A stretch of 64,000 bases of DNA from Homarus americanus (taxonomy: Eukaryota; Arthropoda; Malacostraca; Decapoda; Nephropidae), in contig NW_024736071.1 of the NCBI RefSeq assembly GCF_018991925.1, positions 14,771,920 through 14,835,919 on the forward strand, written 5' to 3'. Both the position numbers and the translations under genes were made by a program. The notes under the pieces were generated by a model. It searched no databases. It worked only from the letters and a program-made list of their open reading frames with translations, and was not told the origin of the DNA. Positions 22,288-31,880 of the stretch are shown here, in pieces (position 1 is the stretch's first letter; each line of letters opens with the position of its first letter).

Positions 22288-25200
22288 TGGTTGTCTGTTA
22301 CGTTTTTATTTGGGGGGTGGTTGTTGGTTACGTTTTTATTTGAGGGTGGTTGTCTGTTACGTTTTTATTGGGGGGTGGTTGTCTGTTACGTTTTATTTGG
22401 GGGGTGGTTGTCTGTTACGTTTTTATTTGGGGTGGTTGTCTGTTACGTTTTTATTTGGGGGTGGTTGTCTGTTACGTTTTTATTTGGGGGTGGTTGTTTG
22501 TTACGTTTTTTGTGGTTGTTGGTTACGTTTTTATTTGAGGGTAGTTGTCTGTTACGTTTTTATTGGGGGTGGTTGTCTGTTACGTTTTTATTTGGGGGTG
22601 GTTGTCTGTTACGTTTTATTTGGGGGTGGTTGTCTGTTACGTTTATTTGTGGGTTGTCTGTTACGTTTTATTGGGGGTAGTTGTTGGTTACGTTTTTATT
22701 TGGGGTGGTTGGTTATGCCTTTTATTGTGGTTGTCTGTTACGTTTTTATTTAAGTGGTTGTTGGTTACTTTTTATTTGAGGGTGGTTTTTTTTTTGTGGT
22801 TGTTGTTACGTTTTTATTGGGGGTGGTTGTTGGTTGTTTTTTTGGGTGTTGTTTTTTTTGGTGGTTGTTGTTGTTTTTTATTTGGGGTGGTTGTCTGTTA
22901 CGTTTTTATTGGGGGTGGTTGTTGGTTACGTTTTATTTGGGGGGTGGTTGTCTGTTTTTTTATGGGGGTGGTTGTTTGTTACGTTTTTATTTGGGGGTGG
23001 TTGTCTGTTACGTTTTTATTGGGGGTGGTTGTTGGTTACGTTTTTATTTGAGGGTGGTTGTTCTGTTACGTTTTTATTGGGGGGTGGTTGTCTGTTACGT
23101 TTTTATTGGGGTTGTTGGTTTACTTTTTTGGGGGTGGTTGTCTGTCGTTTTTGAGTGGTGTCTTGTTACGTTTTTATTGGGGGTGGTTGTTGGTTACGTT
23201 TTTATTTGAGGGTGGTTGTCTGGTTACGTTTTTTATTTGGGTGGTTGTCTGTTGTTTTTATTTGGGGTGGTTGTTGTCTTTATTTGGGGGTGGTTGTCTG
23301 TTACGTTTTATTTGAGGTGTTGTCTGTTACGTTTTTATTAAAGTGGTTGTTGGTTACGTTTTATTTGAGGTGTTGTCTGTTGTTTTTATTTGGGGGTGGT
23401 TGTTACGTTTTTATTTGGGGTGGTTGTCTGTTACGTTTTTATTGGGTGGTTGTTGGTTACTTTTATTTGAGGTGGTTGTCTTGTCACGTTTTTATTTGAG
23501 TGTAAGTGGTTGTCTGTTACGTTTTTTAATAAAGTGGTTGTTGGTTTACGTTTTACTGGGGGTGGTTGCTGGTCACGTTTTTATTGGGGGTGGTTGTTGT
23601 CATGGTTTTTAATAAAGTGGTTGTCTGTTACGCCTTTATTCTGGGGGTATAGTTGCTGGTTGTTTTTATTTGGGGTGGCTGTCTGTTTACTGCTCTTATT
23701 GGGGGTGGGTTGTTGGTCACGTTTTCATTTGGGGGCAGTCAATCGTCACGTTTTTGGCCAAAGTGGTCCGCCGCTTTTATTTAAAGTAGCTTGTCATGCC
23801 CATTTCAAAGTGGCTTCGTCTGTCACGTTTTATTAAAGTGGCTTGCTGGTCACGCTTTACTCAAAGTGGCTGTCTGTCACGTTTTACTGTGCGGCTGTTG
23901 GTCACGTTTTCATTTGGGGGTGCGGTTGTCCGTTACGGTTTTATTCTGGAGGGCGGTTGTCCGTTACGTTTTATTAAAGTGGTTGTTGTCACGTTTCTTT
24001 ATTGGGGGTGGTTGTTGTCAGTTTTTTACTGGGGTGGTTGTTGGTCACGTTTTCATTTGGGGGCGGTTGGTCTGTTTACGTTTTATTGGGGGGCGGTTGT
24101 TGTCACGTTTTTATTGTGCGGCTGTCCTGTCACGCCTTTATCAGTGGCTGTTGTCGCCTTTATCTGGGGGCGGCTGTCCGTCACGCTCTTGGTCAGTATT
24201 GCCGGTCACGTTTTACTTCAGCGGCTGGTCCGTCGACGCTTCATCAGTGGCTGTCTCGTCACGCTCTTTTACTCTGGGGCAGCTGTCGGTCACGCTTTAC
24301 TCAAAGGGCTGTCCGTCACGCTCTTTATCAAAGTGGCCGTTGGTCACGCTTCTTTATTCAAAGTGGCCGTCCGTCACGCTTTATCAAAGTGGCCGTCCGT
24401 CACGCCTTTATCAAAGTGGCCGTCCGTCACGCTCTTTATCAAAGTACCGTCCGTCACGTTTTATTTGGGTGCGGTTGCTGGTTACGTTTTTATTTGGGGG
24501 TGGGTTGTTCGTTGGTTGCTTTTATTGGGGTGGTTGTCTGTTACGTTTTTATTGGGGGTGGTTGTCTGTTACGTTTTTATTGGGGGTGTTGTTGTCATGC
24601 TTTTTATTTGGGGGTGGTCAATTGTTGCTTTTATTGGGGGTGGTTGTCTGTCACGTTTTTATTGGGGGTGGTTGTCTGTTGCCGTTTTTATTGGGGGTGG
24701 TTGTCTGTTACGTTTTTATTGGGGGTTGCTGGTTACGTTTTTATTTGGGGGGTATGGTTGTCTGTTACGTTTTTATTTGAGGGTGGTTGTCTGTTGCCAG
24801 TTTTTAGTATTGGGGTGGTTGTTGGTTACGTTTTTATTAAAGGGTTGTTGGTTACGTTTTATTTGAGGGTGGTTGTCTTCGTTACGTTTTTATTGGGGGT
24901 GGTTGTTGTCTGTTACGTTTTTATTGGGGGGTATGTTAATACGTTTATTGGGGGGTGGTTGTTGGTCATGTTTTTATTTGAGGTGGTTGTCTGTCACGTT
25001 TTATTAAAGTGGTTGTCTGTTACGTTTTATTGGGGGGTGGTTGTTGGTCACGTTTTTATTTGGGGTGTCTGTCGCCGTTTTATTGGGGGGTGGTTGTTGT
25101 CACGTTTTTATTGGGGGTGGCTGTTGGTTACGTTTTTTATTGGGGTGGTTGTCTGTCACGTTTTGTATTGGGGTGGTTGTTGGTCACGTTTTATTTGGGG

Positions 25201-25773
25201 GTGGTTGTCTGTTACGGTTTTTACTGGGGGGGTGGTTGTTGGTCACTGCTTTTTATTTGGGGTGGTTGTCTGTTTACGTTTTTATTTGAGGTGGTTGTCT
25301 GTTACGTTTTGTCAGTGGTTGTTGTCACGTTTTTATTGGGGGTGGTTGCTGGTCAATGCTCTTTACTAAAGGGTTTTCGTTGTCATGCTCATTGGGGGGT
25401 GGCTTCGTCCGTCACGTTTTATCTGGGGGCAGTTGCTCGGTCACGCTTCGCATTTCCAAAGTGGTCGTCTGTCACGCCTTTTATTTGGGGTGGCTGTTGG
25501 TCACGCTCTTTACTTGGGGCGCTGGTCACGTTTCTATTTGGGGGTGGCTGTCCGTCACGTTTTTATTGTGTGGTTGTTGGTTACGTTTTTATTTGGGGTG
25601 GTTGGTTTGTTGCTGCTTTTTATTGGGGGGTGGTTGTTGGTTACGTTTTATTTGGGGGTGGTTGGTTGTTACGTTTTTATTGGGGGTGGTTGTTGGTTAC
25701 GTTTTTTATTTGGGGGTGGTTGTCTGTTACGTTTTTATTGGGGGGGGGTGGTTGTTGGTTACGTTTTTATTTG
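22288..25773 (+). repeat. ~31-bp G/T-rich minisatellite, 3.5 kb
   Basis: Roughly 110 copies of a unit whose core is TTACGTTTTTATTTGGGG, joined by GTGGTTGTCTG or GTGGTTGTTGG. Units vary in homopolymer length (G 2-8, T 3-6). Between about 23.53 and 24.47 kb, and again near 25.36-25.56 kb, a second class predominates, with cores such as GTGGCCGTCCGTCACGC and TTTATCAAAG. The two classes differ almost only by transitions. The plus strand has few stop codons in any frame, which yields frames of up to 455 codons that translate to VVVCYVFIWG-like repeats. These are not genes. Confidence 0.97.
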
Positions 25774-25825
25774 GGCGCCTGACGGATTGTACCATTCTCC
25801 ACTTCCTGGGAAGGTTGTGGATTCC
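25774..25825 (+). repeat. 52-bp segment repeated inverted at 29662-29713
   Basis: From GGCGCCTGACGG to GTGGATTCC, matching the reverse complement of 29662-29713 at 51 of 52 positions. It sits exactly between the end of the minisatellite and the CAGA arrays. Confidence 0.93.
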
Positions 25826-25885
25826 TCCTCCCATCCCACACACCCACGCCCTTCATCCTCTCACCCGACACTACACACTACACAC

Positions 25886-26880
25886 GTCAGATGGACAGAC
25901 ACAATCAAACAGACAGACATACAGGGGCAAGCATACAAGCGGAGAGAGATTGACAGACAGAGAGACACACAGAGACGAGTGGACAGACAGACAGACAGAT
26001 AGACAGACAGACAGACAAATTAAGGCAGAAAGTTAGACAGACAAACAGACAGACAGAGTGAGAAAGCAGACAGGCAGAGACAGACAGAGTTTGAAATACA
26101 GAGACAAATAAAAAAAGAAAGAGAGCAGACAGACAAGCAGACAAAAGACAGACAGAAAGAGACAAACAGACAGACAGCAGAGAGAATGAGACAAAGAGAA
26201 AGTGACACAGACAGACAGACACATACAAACAGAGACAGACATACAGGCAGATAGAAACAGTAAGAGCAGACAGACAGAATGAGAAATGCAGACAGACAGA
26301 CACAAACAGACAGAGCCTGACACAGATATGCAGAGACAGACGGACACACAAGCAGATAGACAGACAGACAGATAGAAAGAAAAAAACAGAGAGAAAAAGA
26401 CGCAGAGACAAACAGTCAGACATAGACAGACAGAGTGAGAAGTACGGACAGACAGACAGAGACAGACAAAACAGATAGACGAAGACAAACAGACAGGCAG
26501 AGGATAGACAGACAAACACAGACAGAGTGAGAAAGACAGACAGACAGACAGACAGACAAACGAGAGACTGACAGACAATCAATAAGAGACAAATACAGAA
26601 GGACAAACAGACTGACAGACAGACAAATAGACAGACAGACAGAATGACAGAGACAGTGATAGGCAATCGGAGACAGACAAAGAGACATAAAGGGGCAAAC
26701 AGACAGACAGAGACCGACAAACAGAAACCGAGAGTCAGACGGACAGACACAGACAGACAGAGAGAGAGAGAGAGAGAGAGAGAACATAAAAACACACACA
26801 CACACACACACAGATAAGTAGAAACATTAGATAAGGCAAAGCAGACAGACCGGGACAAGCGGAGACAGACAGACAGAAGT
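25886..26880. repeat. (CAGA)n-type array, degenerate
   Basis: About 1 kb of GACA/CAGA tetranucleotides with interruptions, plus a GA run (26760-26782) and (AC)n near 26793-26812. Long minus-strand frames (up to 328 codons, CLSVCLSV-like) come from the 4-bp period and are not genes. Confidence 0.96.
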
Positions 26881-27255
26881 TTGTCTGTCACTTTCTGTCT
26901 GTCTGTCTGTCTGTCTTTGTTTATCTGTCTGACTGTCTCTGTCCTTCTGTCTGTTGGTCTCTGTCTGTCTGTGTGTCACTGCATGTCTATCTGTCTCAGC
27001 TTCTCTGTCTTTCTCACAATGTCGGTCTCTGTCCGTCTCTGTCTGTTTTTTGTCTGTATGTCTGTCTTTGACTGTTTGTTTGTCTGTCTGTGTCTGTCTG
27101 TTTGTTTTTCTGTCTTGTCAATCTCTGACTTTCTTGTCTGTCTCTCTCTGTCTGTCAGTTTAACTGTCTATGTCTGTCTCTCTGTTTGGCTGCCAGTCTC
27201 TGTCTGCCTGACTGTCTCTGTTTGTCTGACTGTCTCTGTCTGTCTGCCTGTGTGT
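26881..27255. repeat. (TCTG)n-type array, opposite orientation
   Basis: The complement class begins abruptly at about 26880 after GACAGACAGACAGAAG, forming a head-to-head inverted repeat with the preceding array. Confidence 0.96.
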
Positions 27256-27334
27256 GTTAGGTTTTGCTAGGGAGGGGTGGTTGGGTATGCTTGGGTTGCT
27301 TCTGGAGAATTGTAAGTATTTCTGTGCGGCTTTG

Positions 27335-27630
27335 TCTGGGGTGGGGGTTGTGTCTGGGGAGGGGGTTGTGTCTGGGGAGGGTTGTGTCTGGGGGAGGGTT
27401 GTGTCTGGGGGGTGGGGTTGTGTCTGGGGGAGGGGGTTGTGTCTGGGGAGGGGTTGTGTCTGGGGGGTGGGGGGTTGTGTCTGGGGGAGGGGTTGTGTCT
27501 GGGGGAGGGTGTGTCTGGGTGGGAGGGTTGTGTCTGGGGTGGGGGCGTTGTGTCTGGGGTGGGGGGTTGTGTCTCTGGGGGAGGGGGTTGTGTCTGGGGT
27601 GGGGGGGGTTGTGTCTGGGGGTTGGTTGGT
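27335..27630 (+). repeat. G-run minisatellite (unit about GTTGTGTCTGGGGGAGG)
   Basis: About 17 units of 15-20 bp, each with one or two runs of 3-8 G. Such dense G runs are predicted to form G-quadruplexes on the plus strand. The two long frames here are artefacts. Confidence 0.93.
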
Positions 27631-27725
27631 ATTTTATTTTGTTTTATTTATTTATTATTTTGTTTATTTATTAATTTATTTATTTATTTTTATTTTGTTA
27701 TTTATTCATTTATTTTTTGTTGTGG
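27631..27725. repeat. (TTTA)n-rich tract
   Basis: TTTA and ATTT tetranucleotides with interruptions. Confidence 0.85.
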
Positions 27726-27789
27726 GGGGGTGGTCGGGTATGTTGATTTATAGGACAGGATTCCTTAGGGAGGATTTGTTATCTCCGTC

Positions 27790-28490
27790 TATCTGCTTTT
27801 GTCCGTCTGTCTGTCTGTCTGTCCGAGTTACTCACTTTTTCTGTCTATGTCTGTCTGTTTGTCTCTGCATCTTTCTCTGTCTGTCTCTTTCTATCTGTCT
27901 GTCTGCCTGTTTGTCTGTCCGTTTATCTGTGCATATCTGTCTGTCTCTCTGTCAGGCTGTACCTGTTTGTGTCTGTCTGTGTGTCTGTCTGTCTGCATTT
28001 CTCATTCTGTCTGTCTGCCTTTCTCACTCTGTCTGTCTGTTTGTCTATGTCTGTCTGTTCGTCTGTCTCTGTATGTCTTTCAGTCTCTCTCTGTCTGTCT
28101 GTCTGTCTATATATCTCGATGTCTCCCTGTCAGGCTGTATGTCTGTCTCTGTGTGCCTGTGTCTGTCTCTCTGTCACTTTCTCTTTGTCTCATTCTCACT
28201 ACTCTGTCTGTCTGTCTGTTATTTGTCTGTCTGTCTGTTTATGTCTGTTCGTCTCTTTCTGTCTGTCTTTATTCTGTATGTCTGTTTGCTGTTTTTCTTT
28301 TTCTATCTGTCTCTGTATTTCTAACTCAGTCTGTCTGACTGTTTGTCTGTCTAATTTTCTGCCTTAATTTGTCTGTCTGTCTGCATTTCTGTCTGTCTGT
28401 CTGTCCGTCCGTCTGTCTGTCTCTCTATGTCTGTCTGTCTGTCTCCGGTTGTATGCTTGCCCCTGTCTGTCTGTTTATTTGTTTTTCTTT
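27790..28490. repeat. (TCTG)n-type array
   Basis: Degenerate TGTC/TCTG repeats of about 700 bases, same orientation as 26881-27255. Frames of up to 356 codons are artefacts. Confidence 0.95.
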
Positions 28491-28496
28491 CTCTAC

Positions 28497-28772
28497 AATA
28501 CAACACAACTACAATACAATACAACACAAGTCTCCATACAATACAACACAAGTCTCCATACAATACAATACAACACAAGTCTCCATACAATACAACACAA
28601 GTCTCCATACAATACAATACAACACAAGTCTCCATACAATACAACACAAGTCTCCATACAATACAATACAACACAAGTCTCCATACAATACAATACAACA
28701 CAAGTCTCCATACAATACAATACAACACAAGTCTCCATACAATACAACACAAGTCTCCCTACAATACAACTC
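28497..28772. repeat. 22/27-bp minisatellite (core AACACAAGTCTCCATACAAT)
   Basis: About eleven near-identical units ending in AAGTCTCCAT. Units are 22 bp, or 27 bp where an extra ACAAT is present. The very low divergence suggests recent expansion. Confidence 0.96.
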
Positions 28773-28814
28773 CTAACAAAGCACAAATCACCCACTTGGG
28801 CACCAAAAGACGCC

Positions 28815-28880
28815 AACCCCCACCCCCCAAATAAAAACCTCACCAACAACCACCCCCCAAATAAAAACGTAACAGACAGA
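28815..28880 (-). repeat. Two units of the 22.3-25.8 kb minisatellite in reverse orientation
   Basis: CCCCCCAAATAAAAACGTAA and a second CCCCCCAAATAAAAACCT are the reverse complement of the minisatellite core, with CAACAACCACC between them. They lie 3 kb beyond the main array. Confidence 0.92.
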
Positions 28881-29285
28881 TAGACAGACCGAGACAGACA
28901 CAGACTGACAGACAGAGAGACAGTCTATTTGTTTGTCTTACTCTGTCTGTCTCTGTCAATATCTGTCATTTTCTATCTGTCTCTGCCTGCTTGTTTGTCT
29001 GTCTGTCTGTGTTGTCTGTGTATGTCTCAGTCATTCTGTCTGTCTGTCTATTTGTCTGTCTGTCAGTCTGTCTGGCCTGTCTTTATCTATCTCTGCATAT
29101 CTGTCTCTGTCTACATTTCTCATTCTGTCTGTCTGCCTTTCTCACTCTGTTTTTCTGTTTGTCTATGTTTGTCTGTTTGAATGTCTGCCTTTGTCTGTCT
29201 ATGTATGTCTGACTGTCTCTGACTATTTGTCTTTCTGTCTCTGTTTGTCTGTCAGTTTCTGTCATTTTCTATCTGTCTCTGCCTG
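28881..29285. repeat. CAGA block flipping to TCTG array
   Basis: GACAGA-type repeats up to about 28922, then TGTC-type repeats to 29285. Third instance of this orientation switch in the window. Confidence 0.92.
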
Positions 29286-29624
29286 CTAGATAACAAGAAC
29301 ATGTTATTTCTTTACAAAGCAGAGTTTGAGTTGAGGCGGAACAACCAGAAAAATGTTCCAAATTTGTAATTATTTCATCTTTTACCAAAGTGTTCCTGTT
29401 ATTTAACAACTCAATCAGATACGTTATGTGACAGCGGTCGAGCCTGACGAGAGCGCCGGACCTTTTTATTTACGACGATTCCTTCTTTATCTTGAGTTAG
29501 CGTATATAAAACTTATTTATCAATCTATGTCTTTGTAATATATCAGCGGCAACTGGTGAAACACATCAAGTCCACGATAGATCCTGATATTGCATAATTA
29601 ATGGAGACATTTAACAAGAACCAA
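29286..29624. other. No feature recognised
   Basis: Unique sequence between the repeat block and the inverted flank segment. Confidence 0.6.
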
Positions 29625-29713
29625 CAGTTATCACAACAGAAGACAATCCCCACTGGGACGGGGAATCCACAACCTTCCCAGGAAGTGGAAAATGGTACAA
29701 TCCGTCAGGCGCC
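29625..29713 (-). repeat. Inverted counterpart of 21685-21714 and 25774-25825
   Basis: 29625-29654 is the exact reverse complement of 21685-21714. 29662-29713 is the reverse complement of 25774-25825 with one mismatch. Here the two segments are only seven bases apart, so they belong to one repeat unit. Confidence 0.93.
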
Positions 29714-30879
29714 GACAGAAGGTATCAGAACCCACCGACTGGTAAGGGCGTGTGTAGTGTGTAAGGTAATGTAGGGGGTTGATGGGGTGTATGGGATGGG
29801 AGGGGCAATCCACAATCTAGACGATACTTAGAACATTATAGCTGTTGAAATGACCACAATACGTCAAACAAACAGTACATCAACATCTTTTGCCTGATAA
29901 TTTTCACACCCTTGTATTTGTGGATCATATTTCTGAGGATCCTCCTTGTGTTTTGCATAATAATCGTGAGAATTATTATCCTTTTGCGTGTTGCAGTTCT
30001 CGTAAATGTTGGTGTCTTGTGGATGATAATTCTCACGCGATTTTTTTTATCATCTTTGCGTCAGGATAATTTTCACTCCAACTTATGTGCATGATTATTC
30101 CCACCTACATGATGTGGAAGTTTCATATTCCCTTCGAAGCATTTTCAATTCTGTAGTCGTTGAATTGTTTAATAGTTTGTCTTTTCTATTATCTTTGAAA
30201 ATTTTACGTAAAGAAAGACCAAAACCTTCGAGTTATGAGACGACCTGAGATTATAAAAATAATTTAGAGAAAGACAGAGAACCATAATATAGAGAAAAAG
30301 GACATAAGAACCAAAGCAAATGGCCCAAGATGGAGAGTGTACTTTAAAAACTGATTAGGATTCATTGATGCAGAAAGAAAGAAAGAGAGTGAGAGAAAAG
30401 AACATACGATATGAAATTTTACTCTAATGGCAACTGGAAGAAGGAGGAAATGTGTGGATGAGAGATGTCTGGGTTGAGCAGATAGCGGAAGCAATATTAA
30501 AGTCGATATGTGTTTTGGTTCCTCAAGTTGACCCGGTAAGAGGGCAAGAGGGGAGGAAAAGGCTGACAGACAGACAGGGAGACAGAAGCAGAAAGGATGA
30601 GGCAGGCAGAAAGACAAGAGAGAGAGAGCTTGATTAGTAATTTACATAGACTAAAATGGTTTGCTACAGTACAGGTGTGTTATGTTTGCTTTGTATAGGA
30701 AAACTCTCTCGCTTCTCAACAACAATGGTAAGACCGCCTGGTATTGTCTGCTTCCCTTTCATCATATATAAATGGGAGCTGAAAATGTGTATAGAGTAAC
30801 AAAACCCTTCGTGAATTTTAATGAATGTTTTGAAAGGGAATATAAATATCAACAGAACTCTATGACCATCAGCTGACAC
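29714..30879. other. No gene recognised
   Basis: A G-rich stretch at 29755-29810 is similar in style to the inverted flank. The rest is AT-rich. A frame of 117 codons on the minus strand (30264-30617) shows no motif. Confidence 0.5.
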
Positions 30880-31070
30880 AATGACCTTCACCTGACACAC
30901 TGACCTTCACTTGACACAATGACTTTGACCTGACACAAAGACTTTGACCTGACACAATGACTTTGACCTGACAAAATGACATTGACCAGGCAAAATGACC
31001 TTGACCAGACAAAATTACCTTGACCTAACAAAATGACCTTGACCTGAAACAGTGGCTGGTGTGATAGGAT
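30880..31070. repeat. Degenerate 18-bp tandem repeat (TGACCTTGACCTGACA)
   Basis: About ten copies of TGACCTTGACCTGACAAAA-like units with T/C and A/C changes, more alike toward the right. Confidence 0.88.
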
Positions 31071-31083
31071 GCAGATTGTAATA

Positions 31084-31134
31084 GGGTTAGGTTAGACTAG
31101 GTTAGGTTAGGCTACGTTAAGTTAGGTTAGGTTA
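31084..31134 (+). repeat. Interstitial TTAGG telomere-type repeats
   Basis: About seven TTAGG/TTAGGTTAGG motifs with a few interruptions. TTAGG is the ancestral arthropod telomere unit. Here it is internal and degenerate. Confidence 0.8.
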
Positions 31135-31646
31135 TGATCTTTGTCCGGTTAAATTGGGTTATAGCAAGAAATAATTTGGCTAATTAGCTTTAGTATAATC
31201 ATAATCTATTAGTACATTATAAGAGCCTGATAATAGTACATAAACAATAACACATATGATACTGGCCACACAAACAAATTACAATAATCATAAGGTATCA
31301 ACATACACTATAACCATAAGAAGGATAATTATACATAAAAATCATCCAGTATAGACGTAATAGCCATCAGTTCGACATTATACGATAAGCATCCCCCCTC
31401 CCCGGTCATGAAAATCTCTCCTCACCCAACCAACTCCACTACTCGTATAATCTTAACTCTAATCGAAATGAATTTTCTTCAGAGCCATTACAATCTGTCC
31501 CAAAGAGGCAGTCGAGCACCTCCCTCCATTATATTGGTGCTAATAGCTGAGTTTTCCATCTTATTCGCTATCTCTGTGTGTTACTGTGGCTCATAGGGCT
31601 TTCAGTTTGTTACTTGCGTCTCTCTGAGCTTTTCATGTGTTTTCTT

Positions 31647-31648
<2 letters not shown>
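31135..31648. other. No feature recognised
   Basis: Unique AT-rich sequence. Confidence 0.6.

Positions 31649-31880
<232 letters not shown>

Noticed and set aside
23791..25782. Plus-strand open frames of 257 to 455 codons in several overlapping frames
   Set aside because: The minisatellite unit has few stop codons, so all three frames stay open and give the same short hydrophobic repeats. There is no start context, domain or codon pattern.
25905..28367. Long Cys/Leu/Ser/Val-rich frames on both strands (up to 356 codons)
   Set aside because: They are read-through of 4-bp CAGA/TCTG arrays; the translation merely repeats CLSV.
31084..31134. True chromosome end
   Set aside because: The TTAGG run is short, degenerate and flanked on both sides by tens of kilobases of other sequence.
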